Part shown: positions 1 through 9,093 of the stretch, in pieces
Layout of the letters: each line of letters opens with the position of its first letter
Position numbering within the stretch: position 1 is the first letter of the stretch
From: an uncultured Alphaproteobacteria bacterium
GTDB lineage: Bacteria > Pseudomonadota > Alphaproteobacteria > Rhodobacterales > Rhodobacteraceae
DNA length: 64,000 nt
Assembly (NCBI GenBank): GCA_902524655.1
Contig: CABZEG010000003.1
Location: 1 to 64,000 of the forward strand
Reading direction: 5' to 3'
Notes under the pieces: model-generated
What the model saw: the letters and a program-made list of their open reading frames with translations, nothing else
Databases searched by the model: none
Told to the model about the DNA's origin: nothing
Position numbers and translations under genes: made by a program

Positions 1-873
1 TTTGAAAACCTTAGGGAATCTATTGAAAAATTGGCGTTAAACGATTCCTCATTCACCTTTGAGATCGAAACTTCATTAGCACTAGGGTTTGGTTTTCGAT
101 GTGGTTTTCTCGGATTGCTACACCTCGAGGTAATAAGAGACCGAATAGAGCGTGAGTTTAATATTGATTTAATCACTACTGCCCCAAGCGTCGTTTACAG
201 TGTTGAGACTACTGACAATCAATTACTCAATATTCACAATCCCGCAGACCTTCCAGATGCCTCCAAAATCACATGTATAAAGGAGCCCCGGATTAAGGCA
301 ACAATTTTAGTTCCAGATGAATATCTGGGAGATGTACTGAAACTTTGTCAGGAAAGACGAGGCATCCAGAAAGACTTAACCTATGTTGGTAGTCGTGCCA
401 TGACTGTATATGACTTACCTCTTAATGAAGTAGTTTTTGATTTTTATGACAAACTAAAGTCGGTAACAAAAGGATATGCAAGCTTTGACTACCAAATTGA
501 GGGCTATCAAGAGGATAATTTAGTGAAGATGCAAATTCTTGTTAATGACGAACCCGTTGATGCTCTTTCAATGATGGTGCATAGATCCAAGGCAGAGAGT
601 CGTGGACGTAGTTTGTGTGAGAAGCTTAAGGGGCTAATTCCACAACACTTATTCAAGGTCCCTATCCAAGCGGCCATCGGAGGCAGAGTAATAGCGCGAG
701 AAACAATATCCGCTCTCAGAAAGGATGTTACTGCTAAATGTTATGGAGGTGATATTACGAGAAAAAGAAAGCTTCTTGAGAAACAAAAGGCTGGTAAAAA
801 GAAAATGCGTCAATTTGGACGGGTGGAAATCCCCCAACAGGCTTTCATAGATGCGCTAAAAATGTCCGATTGA
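1..873 (+). CDS. lepA: Elongation factor 4 (LepA), C-terminal part, truncated by window edge
   Basis: This is the C-terminal 290 residues of LepA, a ribosome-associated translational GTPase thought to act on stalled or mistranslocated ribosomes. The frame is open from base 1, so the ORF-track start at base 31 is an artefact of the window edge. The GTPase domain lies outside the window. Visible parts are the domain with [14 protein letters not shown], the EF-G-V-like region, and the LepA-specific C-terminal domain with the near-invariant [19 protein letters not shown] and [12 protein letters not shown]. The latter domain separates LepA from EF-G and TypA. It ends convergent with, and only 5 bp from, the next gene. 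Confidence 0.97.
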   Translation, partial: FENLRESIEKLALNDSSFTFEIETSLALGFGFRCGFLGLLHLEVIRDRIEREFNIDLITTAPSVVYSVETTDNQLLNIHNPADLPDASKITCIKEPRIKATILVPDEYLGDVLKLCQERRGIQKDLTYVGSRAMTVYDLPLNEVVFDFYDKLKSVTKGYASFDYQIEGYQEDNLVKMQILVNDEPVDALSMMVHRSKAESRGRSLCEKLKGLIPQHLFKVPIQAAIGGRVIARETISALRKDVTAKCYGGDITRKRKLLEKQKAGKKKMRQFGRVEIPQQAFIDALKMSD

Positions 874-878
874 CCTTA

Positions 879-1268
879 TCACGCAGGATGAGGGTGAATG
901 TGATAGGTTTTCTTCTTACACAAGTATATGTTACCAACATATCCTGTCGTAGTGTTATTTTCAAACCACTCAACCAAAGAAACAGAGTTACCGCCCATAA
1001 TTAAAGCCCTATTTTTTAGTTCCATCATAACACTGCGATAGTCTTGAGTTTGTCCAAAACTGAGTTTCATGACTTTAGTGCATAAGCTGTTCATCCTCAG
1101 ATTTAAATCTGGATGAACAGACACGTGACCTACTCCTTGTGCAGGTATCGCCCCTTGGGATGCCTTCCCTGAAGCACTATTTCCTTTGGCATTGGTTACA
1201 TTGGACAACTGAGGATTATAGGCACACCCCAAAATGAATAAAAAGACAAAAACTACAGCTATTCTCAT
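879..1268 (-). CDS. Small outer-membrane-type lipoprotein, DUF4156-like
   Basis: A 129-residue protein. It starts with a short hydrophobic signal and a lipobox ending LGC (Cys15), so it is probably lipidated and exported. The mature part has a low-complexity Ser/Gly/Ala linker and then a compact domain with ALIMGGNSVSLVEW, which resembles the GANA/GANSI-type motif of DUF4156/YjeI-like lipoproteins. Three further cysteines and a His-rich end (HIHPHP) are present. No function can be assigned. It stands alone on the minus strand, convergent with lepA. The lipoprotein call is strong; the family call is tentative. Confidence 0.6.
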   Translation of the reverse strand: MRIAVVFVFLFILGCAYNPQLSNVTNAKGNSASGKASQGAIPAQGVGHVSVHPDLNLRMNSLCTKVMKLSFGQTQDYRSVMMELKNRALIMGGNSVSLVEWFENNTTTGYVGNIYLCKKKTYHIHPHPA

Positions 1269-1323
1269 AATAATTTCTCCTTGGAAATTTTAATAACGAC
1301 AAACAGAAAAATTTTTTAATAAT

Positions 1324-1896
1324 TTATTTAAAGAAATAGATCTCAGATATATCAATGTTTGCTTCATGGTCACGACCATATGCGACTATTCCTATGCTTT
1401 TAATAGATGAGCTTTTTATCTTTTTTCTAAGAAAGCTACTTGAAGGTTGAAATTCCTTAAGATTTAATTTAATGACTTTCCAGTTTTTTGAAGTCTTAAA
1501 AGATGCATTGTAAAATTGCCATGGTAGTAATGTTGAGGTTGTTCTGATAAATACGTAATATACCTCACCATTTCCTCTAACCTTAAGCGAAATGCCCTTG
1601 ATATCATTATCAAGATATTTAGTTAAACTATGTCTAATTTGTATAAATCCGCCGTTATTAGCTGTTGAAACTCTCCCTTCAAGCCGTACAAAATTATCTA
1701 AACCGCTTTTTCCAAAAAATGCCTTTCCACTTGATACACCACCCATTACACCATCAGTAAAAAATGACCAATTCCTACTTTTATTGGGATCAAAGGTCTC
1801 GAATGGTTTTTCTGACGCCATACCTAAATTTACCTCAAACGTAGCCATAATCAAAAATTTGCATGCTAATAGAAGATATCTATTCCTTCGTGACAT
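1324..1896 (-). CDS. CIA30-family protein (NADH dehydrogenase intermediate-associated 30 fold)
   Basis: A 190-residue protein. The hallmark is NWSFFTDGVMGGVSSG, matching the W-x-x-x-x-DGVMGGxS signature of the CIA30 family, a galactose-binding-like beta-sandwich first described in complex I assembly. Bacterial members are mostly uncharacterised. Residues 1-27 (basic, then YLLLACKFLIMATF) could be a signal peptide or anchor, so a periplasmic location is possible. The start overlaps the end of the upstream YtoQ gene by 17 bp, which suggests the pair is co-transcribed. Its biochemical role in this organism is unknown. Confidence 0.72.
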   Translation of the reverse strand: MSRRNRYLLLACKFLIMATFEVNLGMASEKPFETFDPNKSRNWSFFTDGVMGGVSSGKAFFGKSGLDNFVRLEGRVSTANNGGFIQIRHSLTKYLDNDIKGISLKVRGNGEVYYVFIRTTSTLLPWQFYNASFKTSKNWKVIKLNLKEFQPSSSFLRKKIKSSSIKSIGIVAYGRDHEANIDISEIYFFK

Positions 1897-2323
1897 ATTT
1901 CAATACTTCTATTAACTGTTGGTTGTTTTGAACCACGGCCAATGCTGCCGCATCTATCTCCTTAAGTGCATGTTGATGATCATCATCATGCATAATGATT
2001 AGTGATTTTCCTTTTGCAGCAGAATATCCTGCGTCGAAAGCTGCATTCCACTGTTTATACTTTTCTCCAAATTTTACTACTATAAGATCCGCACTTTCAA
2101 TATTTCTTCTTATTCTTATAGAGTTAATTTTCGCACCTTTATGGTCATGCCAGAACTTTTTATCCTCACTTCCTAGTATATCAGCTCCAGTGTTATCAGA
2201 GAGATCATGATTAGTCTCAGGTGCCAAAAACTCTACCTTAAGGTTAGCTTCATTTGCTGCTAATCTTAGCTCATCTCTCCAATTTGTATGAATTTCTCCT
2301 GATAAATAAATTCTCCAGCTCAT
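1880..2323 (-). CDS. ytoQ: YtoQ family protein
   Basis: The N-terminus MSWRIYLSGEIHTNWRDEL and the body with DLIVVKFGEKYKQWNAAFDAGYSAA match the YtoQ family, whose fold resembles nucleoside 2-deoxyribosyltransferases. Function is not established. The ORF track starts at a TTG at 2350. I prefer the ATG at 2323 because GGGAAG precedes it at good spacing and the family begins at MSWRIYL-like sequence, giving 147 residues. It is the first gene of a two-gene minus-strand unit with the CIA30-like gene and is divergent from the aldo/keto reductase. Confidence 0.8.
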   Translation of the reverse strand: MSWRIYLSGEIHTNWRDELRLAANEANLKVEFLAPETNHDLSDNTGADILGSEDKKFWHDHKGAKINSIRIRRNIESADLIVVKFGEKYKQWNAAFDAGYSAAKGKSLIIMHDDDHQHALKEIDAAALAVVQNNQQLIEVLKYVTKE

Positions 2324-2413
2324 AAATCTTCCCAAAAAATTTGTTGTCAAACATTACATCTCTGATTAATAAACACTTACAAAAATGTTAATAATTCGTG
2401 TGAGGAAAACATA

Positions 2414-3424
2414 ATGGAAAAAAGAAATCTTGGCAATACAGGAACAAAGGTTGGTGCACTTGGTATAGGTGCGATGTCCTTTTCTGACTTTTATGGTCCC
2501 ACAAATACACAAGAAAGCCACGCAATTTTAAAAATGGCTCTAGATAACGGAATAGATCACATTGACACTGCAAAAGTTTATGGAATGGGCCTATCTGAGG
2601 AGAGAATAGGCCAGTTTTTAAATACCTTGAACCCAAAAGATAGGCAATTTTTCAAAATAGCTACAAAGGGTGGTATAGACAGGAAAAATTTTGATGATAA
2701 AGGCACCGTGGTTTTTGATAATTCAAAAGAATTTTTAACTGAAGAATTACATAATTCGCTTAGACGACTTGGGGTCGATTGCGTTGAACTTTATTATGTC
2801 CATCGAAGAGAAGCAGATAGACCAATTGAAGAAGTAACAGAAACTTTAGTTGAGTTTATAAAAGATGGAAAAATCAAGCAATTTGGTTTTTCAGAAATTG
2901 CTCCAACTTCATTGGAAAAAGCGGCATCAATTCATCCCGTCGGTGCTGTACAGTCGGAATATTCTTTAAGCACACGATATCCAGAACTAGGTCTCGTACA
3001 AAGAACAAAAAGTCTAGGTACATCGCTCGTGGCATTTAGCCCCATCGGAAGAAGCCTCTTAACAGATAAGCCACATAATTCGGAAACGGTTGAAAAAATG
3101 GAGTTTCTTAAAGCAAATCCTCGGTTTATGGAGCCAAATCTTTCTAGTAATATACAAGCCACTCAAAAGTTTCGTGAATATGCTGCGGATCTTGGGTGTA
3201 AAGCTTCAGGTCTTGCGATTGCTTGGCTTCTAAAGGTGGATGCACATGTTCTCCCTATACCTGGAACGAGGTCAGTAACTCATCTAAAAGAAATGATAGA
3301 TGGTTGTGAGCTGGATCTTACAGACAGTAATATGAGAGATATTGAAAATATATTACCTGTCGGATGGGCACATGGAGATCGTTACTCAACTGGCCAGTGG
3401 TTTGGACCCGAAAAATACTGTTAG
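2414..3424 (+). CDS. Aldo/keto reductase
   Basis: A 336-residue (beta/alpha)8 NAD(P)H-dependent oxidoreductase. The catalytic tetrad can be read: Asp51 and Tyr56 in HIDTAKVYG, Lys85 in IATKGG and His130 in YYVHRREAD. The C-terminal region LPIPGTRSVTHLKEM is the usual phosphate-binding segment for the cofactor. The length and the DTAKVYG and PIPGT motifs place it near the AKR13 and general stress aldo/keto reductases. The substrate cannot be predicted. AGGAAAAC upstream of the ATG serves as ribosome-binding site. It overlaps the convergent MFS gene by 4 bp. Confidence 0.93.
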   Translation: MEKRNLGNTGTKVGALGIGAMSFSDFYGPTNTQESHAILKMALDNGIDHIDTAKVYGMGLSEERIGQFLNTLNPKDRQFFKIATKGGIDRKNFDDKGTVVFDNSKEFLTEELHNSLRRLGVDCVELYYVHRREADRPIEEVTETLVEFIKDGKIKQFGFSEIAPTSLEKAASIHPVGAVQSEYSLSTRYPELGLVQRTKSLGTSLVAFSPIGRSLLTDKPHNSETVEKMEFLKANPRFMEPNLSSNIQATQKFREYAADLGCKASGLAIAWLLKVDAHVLPIPGTRSVTHLKEMIDGCELDLTDSNMRDIENILPVGWAHGDRYSTGQWFGPEKYC

Positions 3425-4647
3425 GCTGTCTTTCTTATAACCGTCTTGGCTGTCCCAAAAAATAGTAGCGAACTCACTATAAGAATATTTACTAAGTTCC
3501 ACATTATCCCATTTAGAATAGCAAGCTGATAAGAGTTAGTCGCATCAAAAATCACTCCAGAAATCCAGCCTCCAAAAGCCATGCCGATGACTGTTGCCAT
3601 TATAACGATCCCTACACGTGCTCCTGCCTCTTGCGGTGGCATGTATTCCCTTACAATAATTGCATAACTTGGAACTATACCACCTTGGGATAAACCAAAT
3701 ATCAAGCTCACTATATAAAGAGAACTCATCTCAGTTGTGGGGTAGTATAAAACTAATCCAATACATTGAAGTGATGAGCCTAATAGTAAAGTTTTTACGC
3801 CCCCAATAAAATCAACCAAAATACCTGATATTAGTCTTGATATTACACCCCCCAACAGCATTAAAGATAACATTTCCGCTCCAACTTGTGAGCCATAACC
3901 AAGGTCGACACACATTGTAACCAAGTGAATTTGTGGCATTGACATAGCGACACAACAGCAAATCCCGCCGATGCTAAGAATTATTTGAAGCGTCAAAGGT
4001 TTAAAACGGGAAGAAGTTGACATTGCACTCGCTAGTTTTTCTTGCTCGTCACTAAATTTTTTATCCAAACGTCTACGTAGAAAAAATGATGCGGGTAAAA
4101 TTATTATTATGCATGATAAGGCAAGTAAGAAATAAGATATTCTCCACCCATAATCACTTATTAAACCTCCAAGCAAAATAGGAAAAATAGCACCAGAAAT
4201 ATAGTTTCCACTTGCAGTAATTGCCACAGCGATACCGCGATACTTTTTAAACCAAAGAGAGATATCTGCTAATAAAGGGCCAAAACTTACCGCTGTTCCT
4301 ATACCTATAAAAAGATGAAAAAATGCTAACAAAAGGAATGAACCAAAAATTGATGCACAAAGATAACCAAATGCATTTAATAGTGACGCCAAAATTATTG
4401 CTTTTGTTATGCCGAATCGATCTACGATCCGACCTAGAAATACATTTCCTAATGCAAAGCCAAGCATAGTTAATGTGTAGGGAATAGATAACGCCGACCT
4501 CGTTACCTGAAATTCCTCTCCAAGATTCGGCATAATAACCACGATGCCCCACATTCCGGCATTTCCGACTATAGCGATAAACAGAGTTATGGTTAGGCGC
4601 GTTAATGAATAAAAACTATCTGGATAATAAGGTGCTGTTGCTTTCAA
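3421..4647 (-). CDS. MFS transporter, monocarboxylate/OxlT-like
   Basis: A 408-residue integral membrane protein with about 12 hydrophobic segments and the MFS loop 2-3 motif GRIVDRFG, with a partial copy GILVDFIGG in the second half. The N-terminal NAGMWGIVVIMPNL and overall spacing resemble the monocarboxylate/oxalate-formate antiporter branch. The substrate is unknown. The start is a TTG preceded by AGGAAG; no in-frame ATG lies upstream of the first membrane segment. It is divergent from the DMT transporter, with about 140 bp between them that may hold both promoters. Confidence 0.85.
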   Translation of the reverse strand: MKATAPYYPDSFYSLTRLTITLFIAIVGNAGMWGIVVIMPNLGEEFQVTRSALSIPYTLTMLGFALGNVFLGRIVDRFGITKAIILASLLNAFGYLCASIFGSFLLLAFFHLFIGIGTAVSFGPLLADISLWFKKYRGIAVAITASGNYISGAIFPILLGGLISDYGWRISYFLLALSCIIIILPASFFLRRRLDKKFSDEQEKLASAMSTSSRFKPLTLQIILSIGGICCCVAMSMPQIHLVTMCVDLGYGSQVGAEMLSLMLLGGVISRLISGILVDFIGGVKTLLLGSSLQCIGLVLYYPTTEMSSLYIVSLIFGLSQGGIVPSYAIIVREYMPPQEAGARVGIVIMATVIGMAFGGWISGVIFDATNSYQLAILNGIMWNLVNILIVSSLLFFGTAKTVIRKTA

Positions 4648-4786
4648 AATGCTTCCTGTATATTAGTACAAAAACGGTGTTAAACAAATATCCTGCAGTA
4701 ACACAAAACAATACATATTTTGTTATAGGTAATGTGTCAAAACTTTTATATAGTAGCCGGATGGTAGTTGGTTTTAGTTTAGTACA

Positions 4787-5689
4787 TTGAAAATTGAGTC
4801 ACGAAATCTTGATACCTTTGGCATCGCTGGCCTTTGTTTTTTCTCTTTAATTTCTGGGTATAATCAAGTTGTAATGAAAGTTGTTAATGATGGATTACAG
4901 CCTGTTTTTTGTGCTGGTTTAAGATCTTTATTTGCAGCTTTTCTTATATTGCTTTGGCTGTTTTTAACGAATAAAAGAATTAAAGTAGAGAAAAGCTTAC
5001 TACCAGCTATCCTATTCTACGGTGTGATTTTTGGGGCTGAATTTATGTTCCTCTATATTGCTCTGGATCTGACATCTGTTATTAGAGTAACGATCATGTT
5101 CTATACAATGCCTATTTGGCTTGCGTTGATGAACCATTTTTTACTTGAAAATGATAAGTTATCCATGGGCAAAACAATTGGGCTCTTTGCGGCCATTATC
5201 GGGTTAATTATTTCAGTAAGCTCTTCAACAGCATCGGGTGGATTGAGAGCTTCTATTATTGGCGATCTGTGCGCGCTATTGGGTTCGATTGGCTGGGCCT
5301 ACTTTGCGTTTTATTCAAAAAATTCTAGGGTTAGTGCAGAGTCACCTGATACTCTTATGTTTTATGCTTTCCTTGTATCTGCCCCAATGCTGATTATTCT
5401 TTCTATGTTCTATGGAGACTTTGTGAGAGATCTTACCCTGTTGCATTATGCCGGTTTCTCATTCCAAGTCTTATTTGCCTCGATAGGTTTTATATTCTGG
5501 GTCTGGCTTTTCAAGCGCTATTCTGCAACTACCGTAGCAAGCTTTTCTTTTCTAACCCCAATTATGGGTATCTTTTTTGGTTGGTTACTTTTATCGGAAC
5601 AACTATCAAGCGCGTTATTTGCAGCAGGCCTTCTGGTGATAGGCGGTATTTATCTAGTTACACGGGCCGAGACAAAGTTAACCGGATAA
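4787..5689 (+). CDS. EamA/DMT family transporter
   Basis: A 300-residue inner-membrane protein with about ten hydrophobic helices in two EamA repeats. The first contains RSLFAAFLILLWLF and the second GIFFGWLLLSEQLSSALFAAG, the usual end of drug/metabolite superfamily exporters. Members export amino acids, metabolites or drugs; the substrate is not predictable. The frame is closed by a TAG at 4775, so the start must be TTG at 4787. No strong Shine-Dalgarno is seen. It converges on the crotonase gene with a 4-bp gap. Confidence 0.85.
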   Translation: MKIESRNLDTFGIAGLCFFSLISGYNQVVMKVVNDGLQPVFCAGLRSLFAAFLILLWLFLTNKRIKVEKSLLPAILFYGVIFGAEFMFLYIALDLTSVIRVTIMFYTMPIWLALMNHFLLENDKLSMGKTIGLFAAIIGLIISVSSSTASGGLRASIIGDLCALLGSIGWAYFAFYSKNSRVSAESPDTLMFYAFLVSAPMLIILSMFYGDFVRDLTLLHYAGFSFQVLFASIGFIFWVWLFKRYSATTVASFSFLTPIMGIFFGWLLLSEQLSSALFAAGLLVIGGIYLVTRAETKLTG

Positions 5690-5693
5690 CAAG

Positions 5694-6485
5694 CTAACTA
5701 CCTGTAAACCTGGGCCTTTCCTTATTAAGAAACGAATTCAGTCCATGGGGACCGTCATGAGTGTCCATTGTGCCAACGATATGTCGAGTCTCGTTGTCAA
5801 GTTGCGACTCTATCGGAGATGAGAACGATGATAAAAGCATTTTCTTCACTCCTCCGTAGGCCTTGGTCGGTCCGGATGCAAGTTGAATTGCTAACTCGTT
5901 CGCCTTTTTGGCTAAGTTATCGTGAGCCACTACATTTGTTACAAAGCCCCATTGCTTGGCTTCGTCTGCAGACAACATTCTATTAGTTAGAAAAAGCTCT
6001 TTGGCTCTTAGTAATCCAATATGTTTAGCCAAAAAATACGTTGATGATCCATCAGGAGTTAACCCTGAAGCGGTATACGCTGAGACGAATTTTGCTTTAT
6101 CCGATGCCAAGATGTAGTCTCCTGAGAGAGCGAGAGAAAAGCCCCCGCCTGCAGCAGTTCCATTAATAGCCATAATAACCGGTGCATCCATATATTGAAA
6201 ACGTATAATTGCATTATGAAGATCGGAAGCCACTCGACTAAGATGTTCGTCCTGTCTTCCTCCTGGAGGATTATCAAATTCCTTTAGGTCGCCCCCAGCG
6301 TTGAACATTTTACCATTTGCTGTAATAATCAGAGCACCCAAGTTTTTGTCTCTCGAGCACAAAACTGATATCTCAAATAATTCCTTAGCCATTTGCGCGT
6401 TCAATGCGTTCGCTTCATCAGGCCTATTCATCGTAAGTATTCCGACTCTATCTTTAATCTCAAAAGTAATTGTCTCAAATTGCAT
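5694..6485 (-). CDS. Enoyl-CoA hydratase/isomerase family protein, PaaG-like
   Basis: A 263-residue crotonase-superfamily protein from the ATG at 6485. That start is chosen over 6530 because TTAGAGGGGGCAATA precedes it. The oxyanion-hole segments are MFNAGGDLKEF (residues 60-70) and NGTAAGGGFSLALSGD. The two glutamates of classical enoyl-CoA hydratase are absent. Instead Asp145 lies in GLTPDGSSTYFL, the position used by PaaG-type ring-opening and double-bond isomerases. I therefore expect isomerase-like rather than hydratase activity on an acyl-CoA. It is divergent from the SnoaL/CitE-like operon. Confidence 0.87.
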   Translation of the reverse strand: MQFETITFEIKDRVGILTMNRPDEANALNAQMAKELFEISVLCSRDKNLGALIITANGKMFNAGGDLKEFDNPPGGRQDEHLSRVASDLHNAIIRFQYMDAPVIMAINGTAAGGGFSLALSGDYILASDKAKFVSAYTASGLTPDGSSTYFLAKHIGLLRAKELFLTNRMLSADEAKQWGFVTNVVAHDNLAKKANELAIQLASGPTKAYGGVKKMLLSSFSSPIESQLDNETRHIVGTMDTHDGPHGLNSFLNKERPRFTGS

Positions 6486-6602
6486 TATTGCCCCCTCTAA
6501 ATAATTCAAAATTAGAACTTTAGTAATCATACAACATAAATATAATTTTTCCCTATAAGTATTTGACTTCCCTTGTTAAGATTTGTTGTGGAGGACTAAA
6601 CT

Positions 6603-7082
6603 TTGGAATTTAGTGAAATTGTAAAAACTTTTACAACTGCGGTTGAAAATAACGATGGAGAAAAACTAGCCTCTTTGTTTACCGTTGATGGAATCTATGA
6701 CGATTATATTTATGGTGAATTTAAGGGAAGAAGAAATATTGCAACGATGCTTCCAACCCATTTTCACAGAGATGCTAAAAATTTTTCCTGGGAAATGTAC
6801 GACCTTATTAACAATGATAGAAAAGGGTACGCTAGATATCGTTTCTCTTTTACCTCGACACTGACCGGTTCTGAAAATCTAAAAGTAGCTGTACCCGGCA
6901 TGGCTTATTTCCAATTTGATGGTAATCTAATTGAATATTATGGGGAGGTAGTAAATGGTGGAATACCCATGGCTCAATTAAATCTCCCAGCAGGAAAGAT
7001 CAAACGCGTCTTCGAAAAATGGTCTGATAGAGCCCTAGTCTCAGATTCAGAACTAAAGAAGCTATATACCAAAGGAGAATAA
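6603..7082 (+). CDS. SnoaL/NTF2-like protein
   Basis: A 159-residue protein with the cone-shaped alpha+beta barrel pattern of SnoaL/NTF2-like enzymes: an N-terminal helix (FTTAVENNDGEKLASLF), VDGIYDDYIYGEFKGR, and later strands ending AYFQFDGNLIEYYGEVVNGG. Members include isomerases, dehydratases and small-molecule binders; no specific reaction can be named. The start is TTG at 6603, supported by GGAGGAC a few bases upstream. It is the first gene of a seven-gene unit, with only 2 bp before the next gene, and lies opposite the crotonase gene. Confidence 0.7.
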   Translation: MEFSEIVKTFTTAVENNDGEKLASLFTVDGIYDDYIYGEFKGRRNIATMLPTHFHRDAKNFSWEMYDLINNDRKGYARYRFSFTSTLTGSENLKVAVPGMAYFQFDGNLIEYYGEVVNGGIPMAQLNLPAGKIKRVFEKWSDRALVSDSELKKLYTKGE

Positions 7083-7084
7083 TT

Positions 7085-7948
7085 TTGACTATTAGAGCGA
7101 GACGAAGTTTTATTTTTACGCCTGGATTAAAACCTGAAATGTTTCCAAAAGCTCTGAAATGCGGTGTTGATATGGTTTGTGTAGAATTAGAGGATGGTAT
7201 CGCACCTCATGACAAATCCGAGGCTAGGACGCGTGCCTTAAATATTTTTAAGGATGATAAGGGATTTAAAAACGTTGAGCGTATTCTTAGAATTAATAGT
7301 ATTCGCACACAATTTGGTTTGAAGGACTTACAGGCTGTTTTGAAAAGCGAAAGCCCGCCTCCAGCTTTAATGCTCCCCAAAGTGATGGATGCTGAAGAAA
7401 TTATCATAGTGGACGATCTATTATCAGAAGCAAATAAAGACTGTGACCTTCATCCTATTATAGAGACAAATAAAGGTTTAGAAAATGTCTTCAAAATTGC
7501 AGCCGCAAGTAAAAGAATAAAAACTTTATTTTTTGGACTTATTGATATGGCAGCAGAGCTTCGATGCAAATTAACGTGGGAAGATTTATTGTATGCACGT
7601 TCAAGAGTAGTACATGCTGCCGCAAAAGAAGGTCTTGACGCGATAGACGGACCTTATCTAGATCTCAGCGATAATGAGGGCCTTAAACGCTACTGTGAAC
7701 AGGCACGCAACCTGGGCTTCACAGGGAAAGGCTCAATTAACCCAAAACAGGTTCCAATAATAAATAAAATATTTTCTCCTAATGATCAAGAAGTAAAAAA
7801 AGCAGAGCGTATACTAAGTATTTTTGAAGAAGCAAATACAGGTCTTGTAATGGTCGATGGAAAGTTAATCGAAAAACCTGTACTGAGACAAATGCAAAGA
7901 ACAGTTGAGATTTCAAATAAATTAAAATCCCCCCAATCTAATGGATAG
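7085..7948 (+). CDS. HpcH/HpaI aldolase, CitE-like CoA-ester lyase
   Basis: A 287-residue TIM-barrel lyase of the CitE/malyl-CoA lyase type. Diagnostic segments are RSFIFTPGLKPEMFPKAL (CoA-binding N-terminus), VCVELEDGIAPHDKSEAR (metal and base region), MLPKVMDAEEI, PIIETNKGLENV and the C-terminal GSINPKQVPIIN. Such enzymes cleave or condense malyl-, citramalyl- or related acyl-CoA thioesters using Mg2+. No citrate lyase alpha or gamma subunits are nearby, so it is a stand-alone CoA-ester lyase rather than part of citrate lyase. The start is TTG with AAAGGAG upstream. Its end overlaps the next gene by 8 bp. Confidence 0.88.
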   Translation: MTIRARRSFIFTPGLKPEMFPKALKCGVDMVCVELEDGIAPHDKSEARTRALNIFKDDKGFKNVERILRINSIRTQFGLKDLQAVLKSESPPPALMLPKVMDAEEIIIVDDLLSEANKDCDLHPIIETNKGLENVFKIAAASKRIKTLFFGLIDMAAELRCKLTWEDLLYARSRVVHAAAKEGLDAIDGPYLDLSDNEGLKRYCEQARNLGFTGKGSINPKQVPIINKIFSPNDQEVKKAERILSIFEEANTGLVMVDGKLIEKPVLRQMQRTVEISNKLKSPQSNG

Positions 7949-9089
7949 CTTTGAGAAAGAGATCAACTCAACGTTTCGGAAGTTGAATATACCTTTTGTT
8001 GACTATGGCATAACAAGTAGTGATTCTATTTCTCTTGAACGTATTTTCAGGAATCCCGAGTTTCCAAATTTATCTCAAAATAGAAACTCAATATTTCGCA
8101 TGGCATCAATGACTAAGCCTCTAACTGCCTATATTACATTGGCTCTACTTGATGATTATAGAATTGACCTTCACGAAAGCGTTGGCACTTATCTTCCTGA
8201 AATCAATAATTTAAGAATTGCCTATAAAGGGGGAGATACAATTAAGTATAAAAAAAATAATGTGCCTATTTCTTTCCATCACCTATTAAGCTGTACCTCG
8301 GGAAATGCATATGAACATCACGATCCAATCATTTCAGAGTTATTGTTGAAAAAGGAAATTGCTCCCATGAAAATAGGTGACGATGCTTTTCTAAAAGCAC
8401 CGTTAGTATTTACACCTGGTAGCCGATGGAGTTATGGCATCTCCTATGGCTGGCTTGGTAAAGCGATAGAAGCCATAAGTGGACTTAGCTTGGATGAAAA
8501 TCTCAAAAAGTATCTATGTAATCCTCTTGGCTTAAATCAGACTTCTTTTGATCCAGAGCAGTCCAATGAAGAAATCCTGGCTCCAGTATATTTTAGGGAG
8601 TCGAAGGGTTCTTATTTAGACATTACACCAAAGATCACTTTGGGCTTTAACCCATTTCACTATGGTGGTGGTGGAATTACATCTACCTTAAGTGACTATT
8701 TAAAGATCCTTCAGTTTTTTTTGAAAGATATGAAGTCTAATGGAAAAGATTCCGTTGTTTCATCTATGTTAAGCAATCAAATAGGCAGTTTAACGATTTT
8801 ACCTCTAAAAAGTTTCAATAAAAGCTTAGCGCTAGATTATGAAATTTATCCAAATATCGAAAAGTGCTGGGGCTATGGTCTTATTATAAACAAGGAACCA
8901 ATACCGAAAAAACGCAAAGCGGGAAGTGGAAGCTGGGCCGGTGTGTTGAATACATATTTTTGGTTGGATCCTACAAACGATTTGGCCGGTGTCTTTTTGG
9001 CACAGATCTTACCCTGCTACTGTCCCAATCTTCTTAACGCGTTCGAGACGTTCGAAGAACTTGCTTATGAGCGTTTAATAAGGAACTAG
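7941..9089 (+). CDS. Beta-lactamase-fold serine hydrolase (class C-like)
   Basis: A 382-residue serine hydrolase of the beta-lactamase/transpeptidase-like superfamily. The nucleophile motif S-x-x-K is read as Ser56-Met-Thr-Lys59 (RMASMTKPL). A Tyr-containing second motif follows in WSYGISYGWLG, and a Gly-rich KAGSGSWAG near the C-terminus sits where the third motif is expected. There is no clear signal peptide, so a cytoplasmic esterase-like role is more likely than antibiotic resistance. It overlaps the CitE-like gene and is followed after 4 bp by the YdcF gene. Confidence 0.85.
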   Translation: MDSFEKEINSTFRKLNIPFVDYGITSSDSISLERIFRNPEFPNLSQNRNSIFRMASMTKPLTAYITLALLDDYRIDLHESVGTYLPEINNLRIAYKGGDTIKYKKNNVPISFHHLLSCTSGNAYEHHDPIISELLLKKEIAPMKIGDDAFLKAPLVFTPGSRWSYGISYGWLGKAIEAISGLSLDENLKKYLCNPLGLNQTSFDPEQSNEEILAPVYFRESKGSYLDITPKITLGFNPFHYGGGGITSTLSDYLKILQFFLKDMKSNGKDSVVSSMLSNQIGSLTILPLKSFNKSLALDYEIYPNIEKCWGYGLIINKEPIPKKRKAGSGSWAGVLNTYFWLDPTNDLAGVFLAQILPCYCPNLLNAFETFEELAYERLIRN

Positions 9090-9093
9090 TTGC

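Noticed and set aside
4605-4790. 61-residue plus-strand ORF between the MFS and DMT genes
   Set aside because: It overlaps the MFS gene start and the probable divergent promoter region, and has no family-like sequence.
7941-9089. Antibiotic-resistance beta-lactamase
   Set aside because: The S-x-x-K motif shows the superfamily, but there is no signal peptide and the other motifs are esterase-like. It sits in a metabolic operon, so resistance is not supported.
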